This document shows, one piece after another, positions 12,055 to 24,604 of a DNA stretch of 64,000 bases. How positions within the stretch are numbered: the first letter of the stretch is position 1; the number at the start of each line of letters is the position of its first letter. Source of the stretch: Tetracentron sinense (Eukaryota > Streptophyta > Magnoliopsida > Trochodendrales > Trochodendraceae); NCBI GenBank assembly GCA_015143295.1, contig CM026568.1:35038441-35102440 (forward strand). The letters are read 5' to 3'. The position numbers and the translations under genes are program-made. Below the pieces are notes generated by a model. The model ran no database searches and was not told the DNA's origin. It was given only the letters and a program-made list of their open reading frames with translations.

Positions 12055-14502
12055 TGTAATGACCCCAAAACCCAAGACCCCACCTTGATCATAATAGGAC
12101 TTTGGGTCCGCCACATTACTTATCCCTGCTTAACCTCCATAGTAATAAGACAAAACTAAAAGATAATTCTCTCATAATAGTAACTATAAAATTTATTTCG
12201 ATATATATAATCAAAACCATCCTGAATAACTAAAATAAGTCTACATAACTTACCATGATCGGGTAGAACAAAATCATTAAATAACAGTAAACAATCTAAG
12301 CAACATCCTGAAATAACATAAGTCTAAAACAAAACAACTCAGCAAGTAAATTATGATCTACTAGTAGGGATAACTATCAAAATCTCTGATTCCCTCCTCA
12401 GGAAGCTCACTTGCTTCTCATTCTTCAAAGTACTCATCTTCCACCCAAGGAGCAGCTGTCTGATCCTGCGCTAGACCTGAACGACAATAACAGGTTGATT
12501 GAGCGTTGAATACTAAGCGTGAATATCCAATCTAACCAACACTAGTACATGCATATATCCAATATCTAAATCATACAACAATTGTAAAGTCAATAGCAGT
12601 TTAATATAACATAAATATAATCAGAGTGCAGAAACATGTGAACATCATGTCGTGACTAGCTTGACTCGTGTACTTGTGTGACTCTTGAACTTGTAACTCT
12701 TGAACTTGTACTATGAATGTCATGCATGCTTGTTTTCCCATAAAAATAGTCAACGAGGCCTTTGTATTTAGATCCATGGAGATGCATCGACAGAAGCGTA
12801 AGCTCCTAGAGTTCTTAGATACCAAATGTCCATAATAATTATCTAGGACTTGAAATCTTATCCATGAAGAGCATCAACGATTACCGGAACTACTTGAAAT
12901 TCAGGGTTCTTGTAAAATCATGCAGTGTCCTTATCCTTGTACTTGTATTTCAGTGTTCAGAGTCCTTGTACTTATAATTCAATGTTAAGAGTTCTTGTAC
13001 TTGTCATTATCTTTGTCCTTGTATTTCAGTATCCGGTGTTCGTGTTCATGCTTGTGTACCCGTGAGACTTGTAAACTACCATACATGTGAACTTGTGCTT
13101 GAGTGTCGTAATTAACATCCGAATTCGATCATCACCTAAAATTCATCTTCCGTTAAGAAACTCCACTAGGTTACATCTCCTTAGTTAGAGAATTCTCAAC
13201 ATAGAGAACTCTCTCTAGGTCAAAGCCTATCCGAATAGCAATCATCATGCAACATGAATAAACATAATTTATCATAACATACTTCGTATCTTGTTATGCT
13301 CATGCTAACATTTCTAACATCATTACTAGACATAATTCATCATATCATATCTTATCGTACTCATACAAACCTTTCAATATCATCATTTTCATACGTAGTG
13401 TTCCTAGGCATTTCAACAAACATCTACCATGCGTTAGTTATGTATACAATGCCCTTCCCATTTTCACATTTCATAACCATAACATACTCATCCATAACCA
13501 CATTCACTATCCATCATTTCTCCATTTTAGTCTATCCTCCATCATTTCCATACATTCATAATCCATAATTCAATTTAAGCAACTAACATAAGAATCTATC
13601 CATATCCCTTTTTAAACATGCAATTATTTTACTAATTCATCATTTATCACGTTAAATCAGTAATCATAATGATACAAGAGTTAGACTAGATATGATTTCA
13701 ACCTCAATTCATATTTTTAATTCCTTAATTCATGCATATTCATATAAATCTCTTTATAATCCATAAACATTCATATCTTAACATATAAAAACATTACTAG
13801 GGTTGAATTAGAAAGGATATTGACCTTATGGATTCTTCCCTTGAATCCAAGTTGCTAGGTGAAGCTCCTTCAAGCCTTGAGTTTACTCTCTATGGTAGGT
13901 CTTTTTCTTCTCCAAGCAAATTACTTTTCTTCCAAGCCAATCCTCTTGAAACCCTAGCATTTTTTCTAAATCTCTCCCAATTTAGGTTAGAAACTTTTTA
14001 GAGTCTAAAACCCTCGAATTAGAAGTTCTATTTATAGCCTAGGGGTTAAAAACCCCAAAATCCACGACTCTTATTAAAAATTCCTAGGCGCGACTGCAAT
14101 CGATCGCACATATGCTACGATCGATCGCACAACATTGTATTCTATCGCACATGATGGCGATCTATCGTAAATTCACCCGAAAGATTTCCCCAAATTTTGA
14201 ATGAGTGCAATCCATCGCACCCACCTGTGATCGATCGCTGCTCCCGGTGTGATCTATCGCACCTGGAGTTGATCCGTCGCAAATAGCACAAAACCTTGGC
14301 CCTATGTTTTTCACTGAGTGCGATCGATTGTAGGCAACTTGCGAACGATCGCATGCTCTGTTTTCCACTCTCTCTTAACCCTTATGCACTTTAGACACCT
14401 CACACTGTTTAATTATAATTAAACATGCATAATAACACAACCAAGACTAATCTATCCTTATTTATCACATTAATGGCGTGAAAGAAAGTTCGGGTCTCTA
14501 CA
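12055..14502 (-). repeat. 5' LTR of the gypsy element
   Basis: On the coding strand it starts TGTAGAGACCCGAAC at 14502 and ends GGGGTCATTACA at 12055, with intact TG...CA ends. It is homologous over its whole length to 4727-7165 and carries its own CGATCGATCG cluster at about 14088-14355. Its 9-bp length difference and scattered substitutions from the partner LTR indicate age. Confidence 0.9.
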
Positions 14503-15692
14503 ATAAGGAGAAGAATTAGTCGTGTTCAAAACATTGATTGAATTTTAGCTCAATTCTAAAAATTGTCGTTCTCTCATTTATTACTCTAATAGTAGCTTTA
14601 TTAATATAGGGGACTTAAAAATTTGATTGAAATTTAGATTAATTCTAAAACTACTCTTTACTAATATATGAAAGTAATATTTTCAAAATCAGACTGGTCA
14701 TCAAACCGGCTAGGTGACCAGTTCGATTGAATCATGTTCTTTTATAATTAAAAAATTATCTTTTTTTTACTTTACTAGTTAGTTCTTCAAAATTTTATTG
14801 TTATATCATCAGTTCTTTGATTGAACTGAGGAATTCTTCTCATTCCCAATTTTTTAAGTAGTTTTGTTATTGTGGTTTTGGGGACCCATTGATTGACCCG
14901 TTTTGATTTTTACCGGTTTAATCGATGGGTTCAGCCTTGTTTTCAAAACATTAATATAAAGTGAATGAGAGACCTAAAAACATTCACAAAAATTTATCTT
15001 TATTTCAAACTTGTCCTAATCTTTACTTTTATAATGAGAGATAGAATTGGTGGTTGAATTTTTTTTATATGACCAAAACATTCAAATATTATAATATCAT
15101 ATAGTTGTATTACCCCAATTATTTAAGGATATTAAAATAAATTCATGCATAAATACCTGCAACCCCTCTTCAACGGTTTCAATTTAAATTGACATGATCA
15201 CTATCATCTACCTATTTTTAAGGAATTTTTTCAAAATTTTAACTTCCCAAACTATCTGCAATTCCCTCTTCCCATAAGTTTTTCTAAACCCCTACTCTCT
15301 CTCTCTCTCTCTCTCAAGCTTATTACCAAGAATAGACATGACCTCCTCTTCCCACAAACTTCTCCCTCAACTACCTCTTCCAATAAAATCTCTCATGTTT
15401 CCCTCTCTCTCAAACTACACCTTCTCTTAATGTGTTCGCTCCCCCCAAAAGAAGCCAAATTGCAGAAAAACAAATCACATGAAAATAAATTAGAACCAAC
15501 ATGGCGGCTTTTCTGCGTCCACTGGTTGGTTCGTCGCAATATCTGATCAAATCGTCGCAATACTACTCTTATGCATCAAGTGCTGGGAAATTAAATGGGA
15601 ACCATCCACCGATTGCATTCTTTGTGTCCACTTGGATTTTGTCGGAATCCCTGCTGCATACAGATGCCTTCGTTAGTATATGCAAACCCCTT
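14503..15692. other. AT-rich spacer with a MITE-like inverted repeat and a (CT)n tract
   Basis: Positions 14510-14690 repeat degenerate phrases (gaatttagctcaattctaaaa) also found left of the gypsy element at 4540-4720. Positions 14693-14955 have an inverted, CCGGT-containing pair of ends (ttttcaaaatcagactgg ... ttcagccttgttttcaaaa), suggesting a MITE. A (CT)n tract lies at 15295-15316. An open frame starting with ATGGCGGC at 15501 is interrupted by the TRIM at 15693. I recognise no gene in it. Confidence 0.45.
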
Positions 15693-15990
15693 TGATACGT
15701 ACCTAAATAAAAATAAACAAATAAAAAGAGAAGGAGATGAGAAAGTGACTCATTCGAGGGAGTTGAGACCTCCATCAGGGATCTACTTCGAGTGTAGATC
15801 GAACTCCACAAGTGCAAAGCACTAAGTTAATTGATTCTTTCTTGTTTCATTCATTGAAGAGAATACATATTTATAATGAATACATGTAACTGTATGTAAC
15901 TTCCAACTACCCACAACCCTACAACTACCCACAACCCACTATTCCTATCTTATTTCTAAATAACTAATTATAAACAAAAGACACATAACA
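15693..15990 (-). repeat. 3' LTR of the TRIM
   Basis: Starts on the plus strand with tgatacgtacct and ends cacataaca. It is nearly identical to 16195-16493. Confidence 0.85.
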
Positions 15991-16194
15991 GACTGTTCCC
16001 CTTAAGAAAACTTTGTCCTCAAGGTTTAATATTTATACAAATGAAATTAACGTCATTAATGGATGAAGGTGACCGCTTCGAGGGGGTCTTCCTCCTTAAA
16101 ACCGATTCGAGGGGGTTTTCCTCCAACCTTCAACCTTCATAGCAATCTCTTCATTGATCCATCTCCAGCCCGGGAACGCGGCTCTGATACCAAA

Positions 16195-16493
16195 TGATAC
16201 GTACCTAAATAAAAATAAACAAATAAAAAGAGAAGAAGAGGAGAAAGTGACTCATTTGAGGGAGTCAAGACCTCCATAAGGGATCTACTTTGAGTGTAGA
16301 TTGAACTCCACAAGTGTAAAACACTAAGTTAATTGATTCTATCTTGTTTCATTAATTGAAGAGAATACATATTTAATAATGAATACATGTAACTGTATGT
16401 AACTTCCCACTACCCACAACCTTATAACTACCCACAACTCACCATTCCTATCTTATCTCTAAATAACTAATTATAAACAAAAGGCACATAACA
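16195..16493 (-). repeat. 5' LTR of the TRIM
   Basis: Starts tgatacgtacct and ends gcacataaca. The primer site lies beside it at 16180-16194. Confidence 0.85.
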
Positions 16494-19400
16494 CCCTCTT
16501 TCTATTTGTCTTATGGAGAAGAGACCTACGATTTATATCCCTATACTTGATGGAATCCTAATCCCTTGGAGTTGCATTTCTACTCACAAATACCATGTAC
16601 ATAATATTTTACCTATGTTTAATATTTTCTTATCCTTACTTTAGGTTTAGTTAGTGAACCTCAAAACACATATAAAACCACATATAATGGAAGTTCAAAG
16701 GTGTACGTGCTGAATTTTGTGTTAAAATTTAATTTTTTTTTACCTAAATACTAAGGTTACATGATTTAACCTCAAGAGAAAGTGACTCTTGACCGCTAGG
16801 GTTAGTAAATCTCAACTACATGTAATGGAATTAAAGTTGCACATGCTGAATTTTGTTAAGATTTTTTAAATGTTTTAAAAACTAAATACTAGGGTTACAT
16901 TATTTAACCTTAAGAGTTAGTGACTCTTAACCAATAAGGTGATATTATTTAAACTTAAAGAGTCAATGACTCTTAACCACAATTTAATGGGAGTTAAAAG
17001 TTGCACGATTGTGGGTGAAGATTTAAGCACTTTTTTTTTTTGGATGGTCCTAATCATCTATCTACCTAGGTTAGGGGTTAGGAGGTCATACACTCATGGT
17101 GGGAGTCAACAGCAACACCAAAGACTCGAACATGAGTCGCAACTCTCCAGAGGGAGATACACTACGACTGGGACAAGCCCATGGGTGTGTCAGATTTTTG
17201 TACTATGCCTTCCTAAAAAATAAGCTTATGATTGTTGGTATTGCAGATTTTGTGGCTTACAATGCTACAACCATAATAGGTTAATGACATTTGATTTGCA
17301 AAATTTTTAGTGGAGTGGAACTAGAGTTTTTATAAGTAATTCAAACTAAATAGAGAATTGGATGGTTGATTATCAACCCAAGATGATCTTTTGGATTTTG
17401 GGGCTTACAACTCTTATTTATCGCATCCATTGTCAGGAATTATGTGATCATATTATTATGATTCTCTAATGGGTAGAGTTATAACACAGGTAGATGAAGT
17501 TAAGGACATGCACATGTCCAGGGGTAGAGCCACATGAGGCCCAATGGGGCATGTAGCATCTCCCCCTAAATTTATGAGATTAAAAAAAAAAAAAGATATT
17601 TTCATTCAGTCCTTAGGATTTAACAAGATTTTTTAAGACGTTTTCGGCTCTTAAATATTCGATTTATTTAGAAATTATATATTTAGTTTGTTAAAACATT
17701 GAAGTTCGGAGAGCTTGAATGATATATCTAAAAAGTTTTGCATTTTTCAGGAGTCACATTTTCTAGATGATTTTCTATATGTTTGGTGATAGATAATTCT
17801 TTTGTATGTTAATATTTTAGAATAATTTCATATGACATTCTTTGCTCACCGCTCGTACATAAAATTTTGTTATTATGTCATTAATCTTATTCTTTAAATT
17901 GATTTGTAACTGTTATAGCTTTTCTTTACATTAGAACTCTTCTAATTTTTTTTTTTGCTGTCATTTTCAAGTGCTAATATCATGTACTTAAACATCCGTA
18001 TTTATATGTTTCAAACTTTATTTTACGTTATAATGCATTAACTATTTGCATTATTAGATTACATATATAAAGTTCATTTAATGTAAAATTCATTTAGTTC
18101 ATTTTTTCAATCTTACCATTCATTTTATAATTTTACAGTCATCAATACGTACGATCATGTACGTGCCTTCCAGTAATATAATATAAAGAGAATGATGCTC
18201 GGAAACGTTAATAAAATTTATATTATATTAAAAATGTACATATTTAATTTCTAAAAAATAGGCAACAAGTTTTTATTTTAATCAGTGTCGAACAAGGGAC
18301 ACGTTCTTATTTTCCCTCGTGGCACGCAAATTCTCTCTTTTTGCGGTTCTCCCTGCAGCGCCACGGCGCTAAAGAAAAGTTTTGAAGTGCGACACGTGTA
18401 ATCTTGTAATAGGAAATTTTGGAGAATCGGTGCGCTGACGTTGGACGTCGTTATCAGCTGAGCTGCAGAGGACCCCAAAAAGGAGTGGCAAGTGATGGCC
18501 TAATCACTCCGTGACGAGCCTTGATTAAAGGGACATTTCATGGATGCCGCTGAATTCCCTCAGAATTGCGACATTGCCACTGATGGGAGTCCTCAACAAC
18601 TTCACATGAGCTTATAGTATATCGCCAACAGTATGGTCCTCTTTTCCACTTTATTTACATTTTGTACCTTTCTGCACAAATATCTACTAATACTTGAGAG
18701 TTTTTTTTTTTTAAAATATCATTTACCGTTAGTAGTAATGGTAATCATAGTTAGTGATTAATGACGAAAAATGAAACTTTTACCAGACATCTTAGATCAC
18801 GACCTCGCTCGTAATAGAGGCCATACCAAGACCATTCGAGCAAGTGGTTGTGTGGTATAATGTATAGTCTTTTTGTTTACAAAAAAAGGGAAAACAAAAG
18901 AAGGAAGAAAAAGAGTTCCCCTCTTCTTACTAGAAGTCTATAAATTCTACTCTCAGCATTTGTAGATAATAAAAAAAGAAGAGGGTTCAGGCGCATAATC
19001 CAAATTATTTTCAAACTCTTATTGTTGTTGCAATACTTGACATTACTACCTCTTTAAACAAGTTGAGAAAACAAATTCACTATCACAATTTTTTTGGTCA
19101 AGACAACAACACCACAAGGCCTAGCTATAGTCATAGGAAGGAAAACACACACGCCAAATACAACACCCAATTCATGAAGTTTCACCCAACTTCTCAAAAT
19201 GGGTACCGACCATATGAATTCACTATCATAATAAGAGCTTAGAAGTTGGTAAGGCTAGCATTTTTGTAAAACAAATGACTTTGTATCAGTTGGTCCAACA
19301 CTTGTTTTATTATTAAATAAAGGAGAGAATAAAAATTATAAGTATTGCATGTTTTCTTTGGGTGGGTAAAGTATCTTTGGAGTCTTGCTCCCTTGCACGT

Positions 19401-19990
19401 ATACAAACCATAGGAAAGCCCTTGGTATAGGTGGTTGGTTACAACTACATTATGCTCTAAAAGGCTATTATATTGTTGTTAGGTGGGGTTTCTACAAAAT
19501 CTGCATTTTGTACATTTTAGGTTGTATAAATGTATAAATTACTATTAGAAAAAGAAGGGTTACAGATACACCCAGGAACTAATTCTAATTAGAGTTAGTG
19601 CTGCAACCAAACAGCTCTTTAGATTCCAAAAGAAAAGAGAAAAAAAAAAGAACATAAAACACCTCGAGAGGTTTCTGTCATGGGGCCTTATCTCTACCTA
19701 CCATTGTTCTCTTTTGGCAATTTCAGGAAAAGTATGGGCATCTAATGCCGATTGGAAAATGTTATTTTCAATATTTTAATCTGCATGTAAGGGTATTATT
19801 GTCAATTAAAGCACAGCCGCACAAACTATAGCGTTAGCGTGTAGAACTTGCCCACCTCTATGAAAAGGCAGTGATTGCTCCTGGATGGAGGCTGGATGGA
19901 GATATTACCATTTTGCCCTTTATTCAATTATTCTGTTTATAATATCTGATTGAAAATTATTTATTTTATTTTATTTTTGGGTGGATAGAT
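16494..19990. other. Spacer upstream of the AHK3 gene, no gene seen
   Basis: Positions 16690-17000 contain three phrases with 'aaccttaagagttagtgactcttaacc', related to the dispersed 'ttaacc' repeat. A SINE-like copy follows at 17031-17195. Positions 17580-18260 are AT-rich. Positions 18300-18600 are GC-richer but no exon is recognisable. Positions 19560-19990 probably include the AHK3 promoter. I could not place a convincing TATA box. Confidence 0.45.
17031..17195 (-). mobile_element. SINE-like element, minus strand
   Basis: The minus strand has a B-box-like phrase ATGTTCGAGTC near 17123-17133, then a tail GGTAGATAGATGATTAGGACC and an A run (T run 17031-17041 on plus). A related tail recurs at 26544-26574 and near 51725-51763. 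The A box is not clear, so the 5' end is uncertain. Confidence 0.45.
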
Positions 19991-19997
19991 AGAGATA

Positions 19998-20774
19998 ATG
20001 GCTTCTGCTAGCAGACATTTCTCCCACCATATTCTCCTCATCGCTCTTTCGCAGATTCTGCTCTCACACAGCTCTCACACGAATCGAGTCTTCTTTTCTT
20101 CTTATTCTTCTCTCTATTGTTCTTCTTCATATTCTTCTTCTTCTTTTGCTTCACCTCCTCGGTCTCACCACCCACACATACTTCAGAGTCAAACCTTCTT
20201 CCTGTTTGATTTCTGGAATTTAAAGACCATAAACTAAATTTTCTGTCAGATTCTTTGTTTGGTTTTGCTTTGTTTATGTTGGGTTTCGGATTTGCTAAAT
20301 AAATTTTGAATCTTGTTGGGTTTGTTTAGCATATTTTCTCGTTCTGGGTTTTGGTTGGTAGTTAACAGGACACATGTACTCTGTAGAACTAGAAGTCGAA
20401 TCTGCGGATTCTTCGATTCTTTGGTTCTTTTGTGGGTGTGGGGAGGTTTAGATCAGTGATCCTGTTGGTGGGTCTTTCTAATTTTTATCACTCGGGTCTT
20501 CAGGCCTTCTGATTTGAAGCTAGTTTGGGAGGTAAGGTAATATACTAATATATAAATGCTGCTTTTTTCAATCTATTTGTAGTAATTTGGGGCTTTCCTC
20601 TTCCTCTTCTTCTAATTTGGTGTTCTTGGGTTATGATATTGAGTTTAGCTTGACAGTTTTAGTAGATCTGAAAGAGGGTTTTTTTTTTCTTTCTTTTCCT
20701 GAAATCAGCCAGCAGTCAGAGACCCATTTCTCTTTATACTGTTTATGGTAAACTTGTCTCGGTTCCTGTTGTGG
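19998..20774 (+). promoter_or_regulatory. Probable 5' leader of the AHK3 gene, with an upstream ORF
   Basis: The region is CT-rich like plant leaders. It carries an 80-codon frame (19998-20237) rich in serine, with no similarity I recognise. Positions 20238-20740 are T-rich with possible splice sites, so a 5' UTR intron is likely. A second ATG in frame with the receptor lies at 20745, ten codons before the family-type start. The transcription start is not visible from sequence alone. Confidence 0.4.
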
Positions 20775-23700
20775 ATGAGCTATTTCCATGTATTTGGGTT
20801 TGGTTTGAAGGTGGGGCATCTGCTTTTGATGCTATGCTGTTGGATACTCTCTGAGATCCCCATGAACTGGTTCATTAATGGTGGAGGAACGGGGAAGAAG
20901 ATTGGTTTGCTTGGTGTTAATGGACAGATATGGCTCAAATGGTGGGATAAGATCTCTGGAAGCGGTTGGAAGATCCACTACCTTTACTACCAGTATATTG
21001 GGTCGAAGAAAGTTCCGAAATCATGGTGGAGGAAGCTTTTGGCTACATGGGTAATTGTTTGGACCATAGTGTCCTTATGGATCTTCTTGTACCTGATCAC
21101 TCAGGCAGCTGAGAAGAGGAAAGACACCCTCGCTGGCATGTGTGACGAGCGGGCGAGGATGTTGCAGGACCAGTTTAATGTGAGTATGAACCATGTGCAG
21201 GCCATGTCCATTCTGATTTCAACCTTCCACCATGGAAAGAAACCATCTGCTATTGATCAGGTACATTGACCTTCTTTCATCTCTGTGCTATTAGGATACT
21301 GATATAGTTCCCAAATTTTCAGTGTCCATTGCCTTAAACTGAATCTTTTCCATTGGTTAACACTAATGAACATTAATTTTGAACATATATCTTAATTCAG
21401 AACCAGATTTGATATCAATTCGAAAAACCAGTCAACATAAAACTAACTTTCTAGAGTTACAGACAACTTTTGCAAGGTACACGGAGAGAACTGCTTTTGA
21501 GAGGCCACTCACAAGTGGCGTGGCTTATGCTGTTAGGGTGCTCCAATCTGAAAGGGAAGAATTCGAGAAGCAACAAGGCTGGACTATTAAGAGGATGCCA
21601 CTGGAACAAAGCCCGGTTCAGGAGGATGATTATGCCGTGGAAGCTATGGAGCCATCTCTCACTAAAGATGAATATGCCCCGGTTATCTTTGCACAGGATA
21701 CCCTTTCACACGTGATATCTCTTGATATGATGTCAGGGAAGGTGACTATCTTGTTATGTTCCTGCATATTTCTCATGACATTGGTTTTCTGGTTGATGGA
21801 GATGGGGTGGTCTAGTGAGATTTTTATCACATCTGTTTGTTATTAAATAGGAACATCGCACTGGAAATAGAAATCCAAACTGTGATAACTTCAAGTTTGG
21901 GATTCATTCTTTCTTACGAAGTTTGAATTCACATCTTTTTTTTCTAATCTAAGGCTGGACTTTTGGCTATCATAGTGGTAATTTAGCCAACTCTAACCAT
22001 GTGCAAATAGCCAAACACCATGTCTGCTTTATAGAGAATTTTGACCATATGATATTCAATTATCGATCTGGAAAAACTTGTGTATCTACAGGAAGATCGT
22101 GAGAATGTCTTACGTGCAAGAGCTTCAGGAACGGGGGTTCTCACTGCTCCTTTCAAACTACTCAAATCAAATCGCCTTGGAGTTATACTAACGTTTGTTG
22201 TCTACAAGTCGGAACTCCCATTAAATGCAACCCTAAATGAGCGGATCCAAGCAACTGATGGGTATGAATTCTCTCTTCATCACTTTAGATAGATATGATA
22301 ATTTATCAAAAACATTGAAATAGGATGAACTAAATCCATATAGAATTTCTTCACCTAAAGAAATAACATATTTTTTATTATAAAATAATAGCTTTCGCTC
22401 TCAAATTAACTAGATGGCGAGTTATTCATGACTGCTGGTTTACCACGGAGAGTTAAGACATATGAAAAGTGGCATATTCTACTGTCAGCTGTTCCAGCCA
22501 AAAGATTTTTCTTTTGTTGATCTGGACCATGTAATCGTGAACCACCTTACGAATGGACCAAATGCAAATTACTTGTAACCGGATGAGTCTAAACATCCAA
22601 TTTGTCCCTTTATTTGGTACTGTATTCAGAGATATGGGTATGAAACACAAGTTTTGCATGATTGAGATAATCCAATTTTTCTTGTTTTGAGGCTATGGCC
22701 TGTCCAATAGAGGATCCATTGATTGGAGGGATTGGATCAATAGCTCCACTCCCCACTGAATTGGTATCAATGAACTGTATAACCACCTTACGAATGGACC
22801 AGATGCAAATTACTTGTAACCGGATGAGTCTAAACATCCAATTTGTCCCTTTATTTGGTACTGTATTCAGAGAGATGGGTATGAAACACACGTTTTGCAT
22901 GATAGAAATCATCCAACTTTTTCTTGTTTTGAGGCTATGGCCTATCCAATAGAAGATCCATTGATTGGAGGGATTGGATCAATAGCTCCACTCCCCACTG
23001 AATTGGTATCAATGAACTGTTTAATTTGCTGAATGATATGTGGCTCTGAGTAGAACTTTCCACACGCACCAGAAGATAAAACAGAAAACAATTATGAGTA
23101 TACCTAATGGGTCAACTACTGCCAAGCAGGTATCTAGGTGGAGTCTTTGATATGGAATCACTTGTGGAGAAGTTACTTCACCAGCTCGCTAGCAAACAAA
23201 CCATACTTGTGAATGTGTATGACACCACTAACACCTCACATCCAATTAGCATGTATGGCTCAAACGTAACAGATGATGGGATCTACCACATTAGCCCCCT
23301 TAACTTTGGGGATCCATTCAGGAAGCATGAGATGCGTTGCGGGTAATCAATAGAACTCCTGTATGTTACTGCATATTTGGTGATTAATACGAAATGTGGT
23401 TAAATGGTTGAGCAAATCTCATTCATTCTTGAAACAGATTCAAGCAGAAGCCACCCTTGGCATGGATGGCAATTACAACATCCATTGGCATCCTTGTAAT
23501 TGCAATGCTTGTTGGGCATATATTCCACGCAACGGTGAATCGAATTGCCAAAGTTGAGGACGATTACCACAAGATGATGGAGCTCAAAAAACGAGCCGAG
23601 GCAGCAGATGTTGCAAAATCCCAGGTAGTAAGGCTTTAGTTTCATTAATCAAGCTATTATTAAACTTAATCCTGTATATGTAAGATGTCCTAATCAATAT

Positions 23701-24570
23701 ATTACACCTTTTGTAGTTCCTTGCTACTGTTTCTCATGAGATCAGAACCCCAATGAATGGTGTTCTAGGTGAGAGACGAATTATTTTAAATCAAACTGCA
23801 ATTTGTCATGTTTAATTCATTTTCAAGTGTTGTCCAAACTTTTTGGAGACAAACTGCACAGTAGAGCAGCTCATTGAGACTGTAAAATTTGAATATGTTC
23901 ATCTTCCAGGGATGTTGCAGATGCTCATGGACACAAATCTAGATATAACACAACAGGATTACGTGAGAATTGCCCAAACAAGTGGAAAAGATCTGGTGTC
24001 ACTTATAAATGAGGTTTTGGACCAGGCCAAGATTGAATCTGGTAAACTTGAGCTTGATGCTGTACCGTTTGATTTGCGTGGAATATTTGATGACGTCCTA
24101 TCACTTTTTTCTGGGAAGTCGAAAGGAATAGAGGTAACCATTAATTTCCAGCCTTTCATAGTTTCCTTCAGTTGATGATGTTCAATGCTCTAATTTGTAT
24201 GTTTTTCTTTTTGTGGAATTTCTTTTTTCAAATCTATCGGAAAGAGTAGTTGGCAGTTTACATCTCTGATCGGGTTCCTGAAATACTAATTGGTGATCCG
24301 GGGAGATTTCGACAAATCATCACGAATCTCATGGGGAATTCAATCAAAGTAAGTGTGCAGTAGGTTTATGACCATTGTCAAATGACTCAAATATACAGGA
24401 AATTAGCAGGGGTTGAAAGAAGATGGGTTCTATACTCCACTCTTGAAAAAGCAATCTAAAACATGGTCAATGATAAGAATCTATTTAACAAAGCAAGTTA
24501 TGTATTCTATATTAATCAAAACTGATCTTTATATTTAAACATTGCACATTTATTATGTTAAATTTCTCTA

Positions 24571-24604
<34 letters not shown>

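Larger units (their letters stand above)
4727..14502 (-). mobile_element. Ty3/gypsy LTR retrotransposon (chromovirus, Tekay/Del-like), decayed
   Basis: This is a 9.8-kb element on the minus strand. Two LTRs of about 2.44 kb (12055-14502 as 5' LTR, 4727-7165 as 3' LTR) flank gag, protease, reverse transcriptase, RNase H, integrase and a chromodomain-like tail in the gypsy order. A tRNA-type primer site sits beside the 5' LTR and a purine tract beside the 3' LTR. Every domain contains in-frame stops, so the element is dead. The LTRs differ visibly (roughly one base in ten to twenty), so the insertion is old. The flanking five bases (ttctc and ataag) do not match, so no target duplication is seen. 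Clade assignment rests on the integrase tail ending in an EATWERE motif and is an inference. Confidence 0.93.
15693..16493 (-). mobile_element. TRIM retrotransposon (terminal-repeat retrotransposon in miniature)
   Basis: Two direct repeats of about 298 bp (15693-15990 and 16195-16493) enclose only 204 bp. On the minus strand each starts TGTTATGTG or its near match and ends GTATCA, so TG...CA ends are kept. Directly inside the right repeat the minus strand reads TTTGGTATCAGAGCC, the initiator-methionine tRNA primer site. Inside the left repeat is a purine tract AAGGGGAA. Flanks are ccctt and ccctc, a 4-of-5 target duplication. There is no coding sequence and no 5S rRNA motif, so it is not a Cassandra-type element. 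Confidence 0.88.

Noticed and set aside
15501-15695. A 64-codon open frame starting ATGGCGGC with a mitochondrial-like N-terminus
   Set aside because: It runs into the TRIM LTR for its last codons and matches no family I recognise. Splice sites and a continuing exon are not evident, so a chance frame is as likely.
22453-22952. Several open frames in AHK3 intron 3
   Set aside because: They are copies of one another created by the 241-bp duplication and lie between well-supported exons.
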